This document shows, piece by piece, positions 37,056 through 45,619 of a stretch of DNA of 64,000 nucleotides. The DNA comes from Falsiroseomonas stagni DSM 19981. Lineage in GTDB: Bacteria; Pseudomonadota; Alphaproteobacteria; Acetobacterales; Acetobacteraceae. Position numbers and translations under genes: made by a program. Below the pieces are notes generated by a model. It was not told the origin of the DNA and made no database searches. It was given only the letters and a program-made list of their open reading frames with translations. The stretch spans positions 178,504-242,503 of the forward strand of contig NZ_FOSQ01000007.1 in assembly GCF_900114315.1 (NCBI RefSeq), read 5' to 3'. Numbering within the stretch: position 1 is the first letter of the stretch; each line of letters starts with the position of its first letter.

Positions 37056-37463
37056 TCAGCGCAGCGCCTCGATCGCGCGGGTCAACATGCCGCGCGTGGT
37101 TTCCAGCACCGACAGGTTGGCGCTGTAGCTGCGCTGCGCCTCCCGCATGTCCATCACCTCCACCAGGCTGTCCACATTCGGCGTCTTGACGTAGCCGCGG
37201 GCATCGGCGGCGGGGTGGCTGGGCTCATAGCGCGTCGGGAAGTCGCCCGGCGCGGTGCCGATGCGCGACACATTCACCAGTTCCGCCCCCAGGGCACGGT
37301 CCAGGCGGTTGGCGAAATTGACGGTGCGGCGGCGATACGGATCGGCGCCCGGCGCCTCCCCCGTGCTGTCGCGGTTGGCGAGGTTCTCCGCCACCACGCG
37401 AAGCCTTGTCGATTGCGCCGCCATGCCGGCGGCCGAGATGCGAAGCGCGCGATCAAGATCCAT
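37056..37463 (-). CDS. flgC: Flagellar basal-body rod protein FlgC
   Basis: The 135-residue rod protein has the N-terminal ALRISAAGMAAQSTRLRVVA followed by ENLAN, and a C-terminal MREAQRSYSANLSVLETTRG typical of proximal rod FlgC. I start it at the ATG at 37463 (MDLDRALRIS); the frame upstream overlaps flgB in another phase. It lies 28 bp behind flgB. Confidence 0.94.
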   Translation of the reverse strand: MDLDRALRISAAGMAAQSTRLRVVAENLANRDSTGEAPGADPYRRRTVNFANRLDRALGAELVNVSRIGTAPGDFPTRYEPSHPAADARGYVKTPNVDSLVEVMDMREAQRSYSANLSVLETTRGMLTRAIEALR

Positions 37464-37491
37464 GCGTTGCTGCCCTCTCCTGCCGCCCCGC

Positions 37492-37923
37492 TCAGCCCTG
37501 TCGGCCGAGCGCCAGGCGGAACATGCCCATGAAGCTGCGATGCACGGCCATGGCCAGCGCATGCGCGGTATCGGTTTCGGCCACCCGGACCGCTTCGCGG
37601 TCGAGCGACACGGCATTGCCGTCCGGCACCGTTTCCTGGAGGGCGCGGTCCTGCGCCGTTCCCGCCGTGGCGCGGCCGCTGCCATGGAGATGCGCTGGCG
37701 CGGTGCGTGCCAGGGGCGGCGCCCCCGCCGCGGCCAGCACCTGCGCGAAGGGCATCACATCCCGTGGCCGGTAGGCGGGCGTGTCGGCATTGGCGATGTT
37801 CTGCGCCAGCACGACCGTCCGGCGATCGAGCCAGCCGAGCCGCCGCTGGGCCAGGGCCAGCACGTCATGCCCCCCGCCACTGCCGCCGGCTGCCCGTCCC
37901 GTCGATGTCCCGGTCGCGTCCAT
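37492..37923 (-). CDS. flgB: Flagellar basal-body rod protein FlgB
   Basis: The 143-residue protein has the rod signature RRTVVLAQNIANADTPAYRP (about residues 34-53), DVMPFAQVL and a C-terminal helix region. It is the first gene of the minus-strand rod/export-gate operon. The promoter side (to 38053) has a TGGCAC element but no matching -12 GC, so no sigma-54 promoter is called. AGGATGAGG precedes the ATG. Confidence 0.94.
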   Translation of the reverse strand: MDATGTSTGRAAGGSGGGHDVLALAQRRLGWLDRRTVVLAQNIANADTPAYRPRDVMPFAQVLAAAGAPPLARTAPAHLHGSGRATAGTAQDRALQETVPDGNAVSLDREAVRVAETDTAHALAMAVHRSFMGMFRLALGRQG

Positions 37924-38053
37924 GCCTCATCCTGGCCCCGGGGTGATGAAGGAAGAGTTTCGACGACAGGGGTGCCACACCCCCGCGCCGCCGCGGCGCG
38001 GCGCGACACGCCCGCCGCTGCCATCACCGCGTAGAGGAAGCGTTCATCCACCC

Positions 38054-38323
38054 ATGCGCCTACTGGGCGCCATGCGGAAAAGCGCCACCCATGCCGAGGC
38101 CGTCCACGCCGCCATCGAGGCGATGGGCGGCACCGTGGCCGTCGCCCGCGCCCTGGTGGAAGGGGGCCGTCGCGTCGACCTCGAAGGCCTGGATCGTGAC
38201 GCGGCCGCGCTCTGCGCCGCCGTCATGGCGCTGTCGGCGGAGGATGCGAAGCCGCTGCGCCCGGCGCTGGAGGCACTGCTGCGCCAGGTGGATGGGCTGA
38301 CCGCCGAGGTCGCCCGGCACTGA
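38054..38323 (+). CDS. Hypothetical small protein in the flagellar cluster
   Basis: The 89-residue product is mostly helical, Ala-rich, with MRKSATHAEAVHAAIEAMGGTVAVARALVEGG (split here as two helices about residues 7-25 and 27-38) and a C-terminal LRPALEALLRQVDGLTAE. It has no export signal or membrane segment. I do not recognise it. It is divergent from flgB and precedes fliO by 77 bp, so it may belong to the fliO-fliP unit; an ATG at 38072 is an alternative start. Confidence 0.55.
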   Translation: MRLLGAMRKSATHAEAVHAAIEAMGGTVAVARALVEGGRRVDLEGLDRDAAALCAAVMALSAEDAKPLRPALEALLRQVDGLTAEVARH

Positions 38324-38400
38324 CGCAGCCCTGAACCGCGGCGCAAAAGGCGCCGCGCCGTTGATACCCCTGTCTAGACGGGACTCCAGGATGGAGCGGG

Positions 38401-38676
38401 ATGAACGACATCAGCCTTCTGACCGCGGGCCTGACCGCGGGCGCCGCGCTGGTCGCGGTGCTGGCGGCGCTGCTGCTGACCGCGCGCATGGCGCGCGCGG
38501 CCGGGATCGGCGCCCGCGCCGGCCGCCGCCTGGCCGTGGAGGAGACGCTGGCGCTGGACAGCCGACGGCGGCTGGTGCTGCTCCGCTGCGACGGGCGGTC
38601 CCTCCTGATCCTCACCGGCGGGGCGCAGGACCAGGTGATCGGCTGGCTGCCGGAAGGCGGGCCACCGGCGCCATGA
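38401..38676 (+). CDS. fliO: Flagellar biosynthesis protein FliO
   Basis: The 91-residue protein has one N-terminal transmembrane helix (about residues 6-30) and a short cytoplasmic domain with VEETLALDSRRRLVLLRCDG and LLILTGGAQDQVIGWLP, the FliO pattern. FliO helps assemble FliP. Its end overlaps the fliP ATG by 4 bp, which supports the identification. GGAGCGGG precedes the ATG. Confidence 0.85.
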   Translation: MNDISLLTAGLTAGAALVAVLAALLLTARMARAAGIGARAGRRLAVEETLALDSRRRLVLLRCDGRSLLILTGGAQDQVIGWLPEGGPPAP

Positions 38677-39410
38677 GGCTGCTGGCGCTGGCGCTGCTGC
38701 TGGCCCTCCTGGCCCCCGGCGATGGCGCGATGGCGCAGAGCATCGCCATCGACCTCGGCGCCGCCGGCACCGGCCAGGGCGGGACCACCGCGCGGCTCGT
38801 GCAGCTGACGGCCCTTGTCGGGCTGCTGTCCCTCGCGCCCTCGCTGCTCGTGATGATGACGGCCTTCGGGCGCATCGTCATCGTCCTGGCGCTGCTGCGC
38901 AGCGCCATCGGCGCACCCTCCATCCCGCCGAACCCGGTGCTGGTCGGCCTTGCGCTGTTCCTCACCCTCTTCGTCATGGAACCCGTGCTCCAGGCCTCCT
39001 GGACCCAGGGCATCCAGCCGCTGTCGGAAGGCCGGATCGGGGAGATCGCGGGGCTTCAGGCAGCGGCGGAGCCGTTCCGGCGCTTCATGGCGTCCCAGGT
39101 GCGCGAAGCGGATCTGCAGCTCTTCATGGACCTGGCGCGGCTGCCACCCTCCACGGCGGGGGAGGCACCCTGGCGCGTGCTGACGCCGGCCTTCATGGTC
39201 AGCGAGCTGCGCCGCGCCTTCGAGATCGGCTTCCTCATCTTCCTGCCCTTCCTGGTCATCGACCTGGTGGCGGCCAGCCTGCTGATGTCACTCGGCATGA
39301 TGATGCTGCCGCCGACCGTGGTGGCCCTGCCCTTCAAGCTGGCCTTCTTCGTGCTGATCGACGGTTGGCGGCTTGTGGCGGGCAGCCTCGTGCAGGGTTT
39401 CGTGCCATGA
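38673..39410 (+). CDS. fliP: Flagellar export protein FliP
   Basis: The 245-residue protein has a signal peptide ([20 protein letters not shown]), then [24 protein letters not shown], the conserved [19 protein letters not shown] (about residues 170-188), [21 protein letters not shown] and [14 protein letters not shown]. It forms the export-gate ring with FliQ and FliR. It overlaps fliO by 4 bp. Confidence 0.96.
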   Translation: MRLLALALLLALLAPGDGAMAQSIAIDLGAAGTGQGGTTARLVQLTALVGLLSLAPSLLVMMTAFGRIVIVLALLRSAIGAPSIPPNPVLVGLALFLTLFVMEPVLQASWTQGIQPLSEGRIGEIAGLQAAAEPFRRFMASQVREADLQLFMDLARLPPSTAGEAPWRVLTPAFMVSELRRAFEIGFLIFLPFLVIDLVAASLLMSLGMMMLPPTVVALPFKLAFFVLIDGWRLVAGSLVQGFVP

Positions 39411-39438
39411 TCGCGACGAAGCCAGGGAGGACGGCATC

Positions 39439-39807
39439 ATGATCTTCACCACCACCAGCACGGTCGAGGGCCGGGAGGTCGATCGCTATCTCGGCGTCGT
39501 CTTCGGCGATGCCGTGCTCGGCGTGAATGTCTTCAAGGACCTGCTGGGCGGGCTGCGCGACATCATCGGCGGCCGGTCCGGCACCTATGAACGGGAACTC
39601 GGATCGGCGCGGGATACGGCGCTGGCCAATCTCAGCCAGCAGGCCGCGGCGGTCGGGGCGGATGCCGTGCTCGGCATCGACATCGACTACGAGGTGCTGG
39701 GCAGCGGTAACGGCATGCTGATGGTCAGCGCCTCCGGCACCGCGGTGAAGCTGAAGCCCGGCCCGGGCGCCGCCGCCGCTACGCCCTGGGGCCGCCCGCC
39801 GGGATAG
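39439..39807 (+). CDS. YbjQ-family (DUF74) protein
   Basis: The 122-residue product starts [20 protein letters not shown] and contains [22 protein letters not shown] and [16 protein letters not shown], the conserved blocks of the YbjQ/heavy-metal-binding family (PF01906), which forms pentamers of unclear function. Start at the ATG at 39439 behind GGGAGG. It is not flagellar; it sits between fliP and the converging speE. Confidence 0.92.
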   Translation: MIFTTTSTVEGREVDRYLGVVFGDAVLGVNVFKDLLGGLRDIIGGRSGTYERELGSARDTALANLSQQAAAVGADAVLGIDIDYEVLGSGNGMLMVSASGTAVKLKPGPGAAAATPWGRPPG

Positions 39808-39818
39808 CGGGGCGCGCC

Positions 39819-39847
39819 GCAGGGCGCCGGCATCCCCGGCGCCCTGC
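39819..39847 (+). terminator. Hairpin downstream of ybjQ-family gene
   Basis: GCAGGGCGCCGG (39819-39830) and CCGGCGCCCTGC (39836-39847) form a perfect 12-bp stem 11 bp behind the stop codon. There is no T tract, so termination strength is uncertain. Confidence 0.5.
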
Positions 39848-39854
39848 GCACCTC

Positions 39855-39953
39855 AGAGCCTGTGAAAGAATCGAGCTTGAGCATTAATGCCCGTTGAAAT
39901 CATTGGGCTTTTTCCTCGGATTCCGGCGCTTTCGGGCATTAATTCACAAGCTC
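39855..39953. repeat. Inverted-repeat element ending exactly at the speE stop
   Basis: Arms at 39873-39893 (GAGCTTGAGCATTAATGCCCG minus its last base shown as GAGCTTGAGC + ATTAATGCCC) and 39933-39953 are complementary at 18 of 21 positions, including a perfect 11-bp ATTAATGCCCG/CGGGCATTAAT pair. A third, direct GAGCCTGTGAAAGAAT copy precedes them at 39855-39870. The element is clearly AT-richer than its surroundings and abuts the speE stop codon. It could be a small mobile (MITE-like) remnant or a repetitive extragenic palindrome. Confidence 0.55.
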
Positions 39954-40820
39954 TCAGCGCGGCAGGTGCATGCTGATGTAGGGCGGCAGGTTGAAGGCGC
40001 CGACATGGATCTCCGGCGTCCAGTAGCGCGTGGTGTCCAGTACCCCCGCGACGTCGGCGCGGCGGCGGATCTCCTCCACCGGCACCTGCCGCAGCGACGC
40101 ATCCTTCGCCGCCCAGCCCAGCGTCATGAAGCCGCCGACATAGGTCGGCACCGCCGCCACATAGGCCCAGTTGTCGGGGAAGGACCTGGCGCGGCGCAGT
40201 GCCGTCTCCCGCAACTCATCGGCCTGCATCGCCGGCACGCCGCACTGGTTCACGATCAGCCCGCGGTCGGACAGCAGGCGCGCGGCATTGGCGTAGAACT
40301 CGTCGGTAAACAGGACCTCACCCACCCCGATCGGGTCTGTGCTGTCGACGATCACGACATCGAAGCTGCCCGCTTCCGCCTGACGCACATAGTCGATGCC
40401 ATCGCCCACGATCACCGTCGCGCGCGGATCGGTCCAGGCATCGCCGGCGATGCCGGGCATGAATTCCTTGGCGAGGCGGATGACCTCCCCATCGATCTCC
40501 ACCATCACGGCCTTCTCCACCGTGCGGTGCTGCAGGACGCGCTTCAGCACGCCGCCATCGCCGGCGCCGATGATGAGGACGCGCTTCGCGTCGCCATGCG
40601 CCAGCAGAGGCACATGGGCGATCATCTCCTGGTAGGCGAACTCGTCCATCTCCGTGATCTGGATCACGCCGTCGAGAACCATCACGCGCCCATGCGTGAA
40701 GCTCTCGAACACCATGATGTCCTGGAAATCGGACTTCACGCGCGCAAGCTCGCGCTTCACCAGGAAGCGCTGCCCCCATTCGGGGTAGAGCGTCTCATTC
40801 ACCCAGGTGTCGGTCGGCAT
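39954..40820 (-). CDS. speE: Spermidine synthase (aminopropyltransferase)
   Basis: The 288-residue enzyme has WVNETLYPEWGQRFLVKREL, the decarboxy-SAM-binding VLIIGAGDGGVLKRVLQH (about residues 77-94), EIDGEVIRLAKEFMPG and the catalytic VDSTDPIGVGEVLFTDEFY (Asp near 153). It transfers the aminopropyl group to putrescine. Start at the ATG at 40820 behind GGGGA. It lies downstream of speD, which makes its co-substrate, across a 71-bp gap with a strong hairpin. Confidence 0.95.
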   Translation of the reverse strand: MPTDTWVNETLYPEWGQRFLVKRELARVKSDFQDIMVFESFTHGRVMVLDGVIQITEMDEFAYQEMIAHVPLLAHGDAKRVLIIGAGDGGVLKRVLQHRTVEKAVMVEIDGEVIRLAKEFMPGIAGDAWTDPRATVIVGDGIDYVRQAEAGSFDVVIVDSTDPIGVGEVLFTDEFYANAARLLSDRGLIVNQCGVPAMQADELRETALRRARSFPDNWAYVAAVPTYVGGFMTLGWAAKDASLRQVPVEEIRRRADVAGVLDTTRYWTPEIHVGAFNLPPYISMHLPR

Positions 40821-40842
40821 GGTCAGTCCCCGGACAGGCAAA

Positions 40843-40866
40843 GGGGCGGGCCCTGCGGCCCGCCCC
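40843..40866 (-). terminator. Hairpin between speD and speE
   Basis: GGGGCGGGCC and GGCCCGCCCC form a perfect 10-bp stem with a CTGC loop; read on the minus strand it is followed by TTTGCC. It could terminate or attenuate transcription between speD and speE and so set the ratio of the two enzymes. Confidence 0.5.
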
Positions 40867-40891
40867 CGTCAATGGCTGGAGGTTCGGCAGT

Positions 40892-41338
40892 TCAGCCGAT
40901 CAGGCCGCGCTTGTGCTCGGCAAGCTGAACGCGTTCGGCCTGGAAGCCCTTCTTCAGGGCCGGCAGCGCCTTGTACGGATCGCAATCGCCGCAGACGAAG
41001 ATGTCGAGCGCCGCGTAGTCGCGTTCCGGCCAAGTGTGGATCGACACATGGCTCTCCGCGAGCACCAGAACACCGCTGACCCCGCCATTCGGCGAGAAGT
41101 GGTGGAAGTGCCCGTGCAGGATGGTCGCGCCCGTTGCGAGCGCACCCTCCCGCAGGACCGCATCGATGTGGTCCGGGTCGTCAAGGTTGGTGGCGCCCCA
41201 CAGATCAATGATCAGGTGGGTTCCCGCGTAGCGGACGCCATTGCGGTGGACGAAGTAGTCCTTCGTCTCACGAATCTCATCGGTCTGGGCGTCGCTCGGG
41301 AGTTCCGAGACCATCCCCAGTTGGACGAGAGCTTCCAT
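40892..41338 (-). CDS. speD: S-adenosylmethionine decarboxylase proenzyme
   Basis: The 148-residue protein is the bacterial class 1b type: THLIIDLWGA, ATILHGHFHHFSPNGGVSG and LAESHVSIHTWPE (about residues 93-105). The chain cleaves itself before the Ser of ESHVSIHTWPE to create the pyruvoyl cofactor, and FVCGDCDP supplies the conserved Cys. It makes decarboxylated SAM for SpeE. The region upstream (41339-41458) holds a CGGACC/GGTCCG hairpin and probably its promoter. Confidence 0.95.
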   Translation of the reverse strand: MEALVQLGMVSELPSDAQTDEIRETKDYFVHRNGVRYAGTHLIIDLWGATNLDDPDHIDAVLREGALATGATILHGHFHHFSPNGGVSGVLVLAESHVSIHTWPERDYAALDIFVCGDCDPYKALPALKKGFQAERVQLAEHKRGLIG

Positions 41339-41458
41339 AGTAAGGGCTCCTTCCAGCCAGCAGATGACCAGGGTGATCGAACATCGATCGGGTCAACGGC
41401 GCGCGCATATGGGGCATAGCGGGGGGGGGCGCAAGCGAAATCGGACCCCACTGGTCCG

Positions 41459-41496
41459 AAAAAAATGCGTGTCCCCCCCGGGGGGTGGCGCGACAC
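41459..41496 (-). terminator. Terminator of the chemotaxis/TPR operon
   Basis: On the minus strand, GTGTC...CCCCCC/GGGGGG...GACAC can fold into a hairpin that is followed by GCATTTTTTT. It lies 34-70 bp behind the TPR-protein stop. The T7 tract makes an intrinsic terminator likely although the stem contains a one-sided bulge. Confidence 0.65.
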
Positions 41497-41529
41497 TCCG
41501 ATTGTGACACCCCGGGGGCAACAAGAAGA

Positions 41530-44500
41530 TTAACGGGTCACCGGGCCGGTTTCCCGCAACCCGTCCAGCCGGCCGGGCAGCAGGCGCGCAACATCCAGTT
41601 CCTGGCGAAGCCGTGGCAGGTCATCCAGCCCCGCGATCCGCGCCGCCGTGATGACGCCGAAGGCTTCTTCAAGCGGGCCGCCGGCCATGCGCGGCTGTTC
41701 CGCCTCCCGCAGCGCGGCCAGCGCCGATTCGTTGCCGGCCAGCGCCAGCAGCGCCGCCGTGCGCGCGATGAGCGGCCGGTGCTCTGGCGAGAGCGGCGTG
41801 CCGGCGGGCGGCAGCACGGTGGCCAGATGCGCCTGCATCGCGGTCGCGGCGCCCGCCCAATCCTGCTGCTCCGCCAGCAGCGCGGCCAGTTCCGGCGCCG
41901 CCTGCGGCCCGGCTTCACGGTAGCGTGCGACGGCTTCCGGCACGCGGCCCGCCCGCGTCAGTGCCCGGGCTTCCAGCAGGCGGCGTTCCTGCGCCAGGGT
42001 TGCCGGCAGGCCGGGCGCCGCCGTTTCCTCCAGCGCCGTGACGGCACCCGCCGCATCGCCGGCGCCGAGCGCGAGGTTGGCCAGCCGCACGCCGATGCGC
42101 GCCCGTGCCTCCGCCCCCGCCGCGCGCGCCAGGCCGCGCCGCAGCACATGGGTCGCACGATCCACCAGGTCGAGCGCCGCGAGGCGATCGGCCAGCGAGC
42201 CCAGGGCCTGTTCCGTGCCCTCTCCCGGCGGCAGCAGGTCGACATGCGAATCGAACAGGGCCACCGCCTGGATCGGCGGTTCCCGCCCGATGGCGCCGAC
42301 CAGCGCCTGAGACTGGCGCGGGCGGATGGTGGCGGCCAGGTCGGGGAAGATCGTCTCCGTCTCCCGCAGCAGGTCGAAGGCCCCGCGGGGATCGCCCGCG
42401 GCCTCCCTCAGTTCCGCCAGCCGCAGGCGCGCATCGCTTTCCAGGGCGTCGCCGCGCCAGGCGGCCAGCGCCGTTTCCAGCGCCGCGGCCGCGCCGGCCG
42501 CGTCGATCCGGCCGGTGGCCAGGCGCAACTCCGCCGCGCGCCGGATCGCGATGGCGCGCGCGCGCCGGTCCCGCCCCGCGATCAACGAATCATAGCCGGC
42601 CAGCGCGGCGTCGACCTCCCCGGCCGCTTCCGCGATGCGCGCCCGCGGCAAGGCGAGGGCCGGGTCATCCGCCTCCCGCGCCGCGACCAGGCGGCGCGCC
42701 GCGGCGATCTCCCCCTGCTCCGCCAGCGCTTCCGCCGCCATCGGCAGCATCCGCGCCAGCAGCGGCTCGGGGTAGGACAGCATCAGGGGCAGGGTCGCCG
42801 CCACGGCAGAACCGCCAGGGGCCGCGCCTGCGACCGTCCCAGCCTGGCCGCGCGCCATGGCGAGCAGCCCGCGCCACATCGCCAACTCGTCACTGTCGGC
42901 GCCGGAATGGTCGAGGCCCGTCGCCTCCGCCACCCGGCCCGACAGAAGCGCGCTGGCGCCATGCAGGGCGCGGGCGCGCTGCGTCTCCGCCAGGCGGGGA
43001 TCGTCGCGCATGGCGAGCGTCGCCATGGATTGCGCTTCCTGCGGCAGGCCCAGCGCCAGCAGCGCCTCCGCATGGCGCAGCCGCGCGGGGCCGCGGGAGA
43101 GCGGTGGCGCCGCGGCCACCGCGCTGGCGGCGTTGCGCACGCGTTCCTGGAGTGCCGCGGGGGCTTCCGCAGGCAGGTCGAACAGGCGCGACATGGCCGC
43201 GGCGGCACTGGTCGCGGCGGGCGGCTCCAGCCCCAGCACCAGCGGCGCCCCGGGCGCCCCGGCGGCGATGAAGCGGTCCTCCCGCGCCACCAGCGTCACG
43301 GAATCCGACCGCGGCAGCAGCGCGGCGCCGAGGCGCGTCGGCAGCAGGTCGAAGGCGGCACCGCGGCGGCCGAGCGGCACGGCTTCCGCGCCCCCCTTCA
43401 CGGTACCGACCAGCAGCAGACTGCCGGTTTCGGGATCGACGACATTCACGCTCGCCCCCGCCTGCGCGGCGCGCAGCATGATGCGCGGCGGCGGCCCGGG
43501 ATCGAGTTCGGGCAGGATGGAGCGCAACGCCATCGGCTCCGCCGGTGAATCGATCACCCAGGCCGGGCCTTCCCGCCGAAGCCGCGGCGCGGCGAAGGCC
43601 GCCAGCGGCAGGCGCAGCGTGGTGGCCTGCGGGCTGGCGGAGACCTCGCTGCCCGCCAGCGTCGCCTGGGGCCCGAGGGGCGAGAGGTCGAGCGCGAGCG
43701 GCGCATCCAGCACCATCACCCAGGACTGGCCACGCCGGAACAGCGCGGCGCCGGTGCCGGCAGGGCTCGGCACCGCGATGGCAGGCCCGGCGAGCAGCCG
43801 GACCGGCGTGCCGCGAGGCGCCGCTGGCGGGGTCGCCGCCTGGGGCGCGGCGCCGGGCGCCGGCAGGGGCTGCTGCGCCACGGGAACGACCGGGGCGGTG
43901 GCGATGGGCAGGTTGGGCGGCGTGCCGGCCGCAGCGCGCGGCGCGGAGCCGGCAGCCGCAGGCGCCCGCGCGGTCTCCGGCGCGCGGAGCGGCGCGGGGG
44001 CCTCCGCGACGCGCGACGCGGGCTGGGGGGCCGGCTGCGGGGTTGGGCGGGTGGGCAGAGGCGGCGCAGGTGGGGGCGGCGGCGGTGTGGCCGCCTGACG
44101 GGACGGAGGAGCCTGCCGCGGAGCGGCGGGAGCGGCGTCGGTACCTGCCCGCGGCGCGGGCGCTGGCGTGGTGGCCGCCACCGGGGAAGGCGCGGGCGGT
44201 GCCGTCGCATCGCCAGGGTTCATCACGTCGACGATGATGCGGTTGCCCAGCCGGAAGTGCCGGGCCCGCGCGCCGGGGGCGAGGGTGAACTCCGCCACCT
44301 CCCCCTCCACCGCCAGGCTCCGCAGGTTCCGAACGGGCCGACTGCTGGCGGTGCCGTCGAATTCGGCCGGGGCGGCGAAGCGGAGCGTGAGCTTCCCCTC
44401 CGCCTCCTCCACCCGGTAGCCCACCTGCCGCGGCCAGTCGAAGACCACCCGCCCATGCGTGGGATGATCCCCGACACGGATGGGCACCCTGTCCTGCGCC

Positions 44501-44556
44501 GCCACGGGAAAGGCGGGCAGGATCAGGCACAGCAGGGTGGCGGCCTGGCGGATCAA
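41530..44556 (-). CDS. Large periplasmic AMIN-like/TPR protein in the motility operon
   Basis: The 1008-residue product starts at a TTG overlapping the cheZ stop (TTGA) with a signal peptide (IRQAATLLCLILPAFPVAAQ). Residues about 22-110 resemble an AMIN-type beta domain (GRVVFDWPRQVGYRVEEAEG, RLGNRIIVDVMN). About 115-260 is a Pro/Ala-rich disordered linker. The second half is a long alpha-solenoid of TPR-like repeats (LRHAEALLALGLPQEAQ, LRLAELREAAGDPRGAFDLL, RIGVRLANLALGAGDAAGAV). It may be a cell-envelope scaffold for motility, as inferred from position. No ATG lies near the signal peptide, which decides the TTG start. Confidence 0.8.
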   Translation of the reverse strand: MIRQAATLLCLILPAFPVAAQDRVPIRVGDHPTHGRVVFDWPRQVGYRVEEAEGKLTLRFAAPAEFDGTASSRPVRNLRSLAVEGEVAEFTLAPGARARHFRLGNRIIVDVMNPGDATAPPAPSPVAATTPAPAPRAGTDAAPAAPRQAPPSRQAATPPPPPPAPPLPTRPTPQPAPQPASRVAEAPAPLRAPETARAPAAAGSAPRAAAGTPPNLPIATAPVVPVAQQPLPAPGAAPQAATPPAAPRGTPVRLLAGPAIAVPSPAGTGAALFRRGQSWVMVLDAPLALDLSPLGPQATLAGSEVSASPQATTLRLPLAAFAAPRLRREGPAWVIDSPAEPMALRSILPELDPGPPPRIMLRAAQAGASVNVVDPETGSLLLVGTVKGGAEAVPLGRRGAAFDLLPTRLGAALLPRSDSVTLVAREDRFIAAGAPGAPLVLGLEPPAATSAAAAMSRLFDLPAEAPAALQERVRNAASAVAAAPPLSRGPARLRHAEALLALGLPQEAQSMATLAMRDDPRLAETQRARALHGASALLSGRVAEATGLDHSGADSDELAMWRGLLAMARGQAGTVAGAAPGGSAVAATLPLMLSYPEPLLARMLPMAAEALAEQGEIAAARRLVAAREADDPALALPRARIAEAAGEVDAALAGYDSLIAGRDRRARAIAIRRAAELRLATGRIDAAGAAAALETALAAWRGDALESDARLRLAELREAAGDPRGAFDLLRETETIFPDLAATIRPRQSQALVGAIGREPPIQAVALFDSHVDLLPPGEGTEQALGSLADRLAALDLVDRATHVLRRGLARAAGAEARARIGVRLANLALGAGDAAGAVTALEETAAPGLPATLAQERRLLEARALTRAGRVPEAVARYREAGPQAAPELAALLAEQQDWAGAATAMQAHLATVLPPAGTPLSPEHRPLIARTAALLALAGNESALAALREAEQPRMAGGPLEEAFGVITAARIAGLDDLPRLRQELDVARLLPGRLDGLRETGPVTR

Positions 44557-45188
44557 TCGAAATCCGCCAGCAACTTGTCGATGTCGGCCTGGCTGACGCC
44601 GGCACCGGGAAGCTGCGGGCCATTGGCCAGGCGCCGCCCTTCCGTCTCCGACTCCGCCGCCGGCTTGGGCGGTGGCGGTGCAGAGGCCGGGAGGGAATGA
44701 CCGGCGGCGACGGCGCTGAATCGCTCCGTCACCTGGGCCACCCGCGCCTCGATCGCCTTCAGCGCCGTCACCACCTTGCCGATGCGCTGGCCGGTGATGT
44801 CCTGGAAGCTGCAGGCCTCGTAGATTCGGGTGATGGCGCCGGACAGCGCCTCCGCCTCCCCTCCGCCGACGCGGCCTGCCACCCCTTCCAGAACCTCGCA
44901 GCAATCGAGGATCTCGTTGGTGGCCTGCGCGGTGTGGCCGACGATCGCATCCAGCTCATCCGTCGCGGACGGGATGTGGCTGATGTTGATGTCGTCCACG
45001 CGAAGGGAGGCGATTTCCTCCTTCGCCCGCGCGACGGTGCGGCCGAGCCCTTCGAGCTCCGCCAGCAGCGCCGCCTCGGTCGCCGTCAGGTCGCCCGCCA
45101 TGCTGCCGAGCACGGCGCGGACCGCGGCATCGATCCGCGCCTCCTCGGGCGTGGCGCTGGCGTTCGCCGGCGCGATTCCGTCAGGCAT
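44553..45188 (-). CDS. cheZ: CheZ-family chemotaxis protein phosphatase
   Basis: The 211-residue helical protein has the CheZ active-site motif CSFQDITGQRIGKVV (about residues 127-141), with the catalytic Gln and metal-region Asp of QDITGQ. The C-terminus SQADIDKLLADFD is a CheY-docking peptide after a Pro-rich linker; it closely resembles the FliM N-terminal CheY-binding motif. It dephosphorylates CheY-P. It overlaps cheY by 8 bp and the TPR gene by 4 bp. Confidence 0.9.
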   Translation of the reverse strand: MPDGIAPANASATPEEARIDAAVRAVLGSMAGDLTATEAALLAELEGLGRTVARAKEEIASLRVDDINISHIPSATDELDAIVGHTAQATNEILDCCEVLEGVAGRVGGGEAEALSGAITRIYEACSFQDITGQRIGKVVTALKAIEARVAQVTERFSAVAAGHSLPASAPPPPKPAAESETEGRRLANGPQLPGAGVSQADIDKLLADFD

Positions 45189-45561
45189 GGACCATGACCT
45201 TCTCGATCTTCTCGCGCAGGGTCTCCGCGTTGAAGGGCTTGACGATGTAGTTGGACACGCCGGCCTGCTTGGCGGCGACCACGTTCTCCGTCTTGCTCTC
45301 CGCCGTGATCATGATGAAGGGCGTGTTCTTCAGCCGCGCATCGGCCCGCACTTCCTTCAGCAGGTCGAGGCCCGTCATCGGCGCCATGTTCCAGTCGCTG
45401 ATGACCAGGCCGAAATTGCCGGCGCGCATCTTGGCCAGCGCCTCGGACCCGTCCGTCGCTTCCTCGACATTCTCGAAGTCGAGCTGCTTCAGCAGGTTCC
45501 GGATGATGCGCAGCATCGTCTTGTAGTCGTCCACGATCAGCACCGGTGTATTCTTGTCCAT
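45181..45561 (-). CDS. cheY: Chemotaxis response regulator CheY
   Basis: The 126-residue single receiver domain has the acidic pair in LIVDDYKTML, the phospho-Asp in VISDWNMAPMTGLDLL (near residue 56), Thr in MITAES and Lys in IVKPF. It binds the motor switch when phosphorylated. It lies 58 bp behind motE and is coupled to cheZ by an 8-bp overlap. Confidence 0.95.
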   Translation of the reverse strand: MDKNTPVLIVDDYKTMLRIIRNLLKQLDFENVEEATDGSEALAKMRAGNFGLVISDWNMAPMTGLDLLKEVRADARLKNTPFIMITAESKTENVVAAKQAGVSNYIVKPFNAETLREKIEKVMVHA

Positions 45562-45619
45562 CGGCCTCGCGCCCCTGTTTCCCGTCGAATGTCCCGTCGA
45601 TCCGCCATTCTGGCGCCAG

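Noticed and set aside
37924..38050. TGGCAC element upstream of flgB as a sigma-54 promoter
   Set aside because: The -24 half fits, but the -12 position reads TCGT instead of TTGC, and no GGCA-N5-TGCC palindrome lies nearby.
45562..45619. TGGCGC-N5-TGGC upstream of cheY as a sigma-54 promoter
   Set aside because: Two mismatches to consensus at key positions, and cheY lies inside a co-directional operon; the motif is probably chance.
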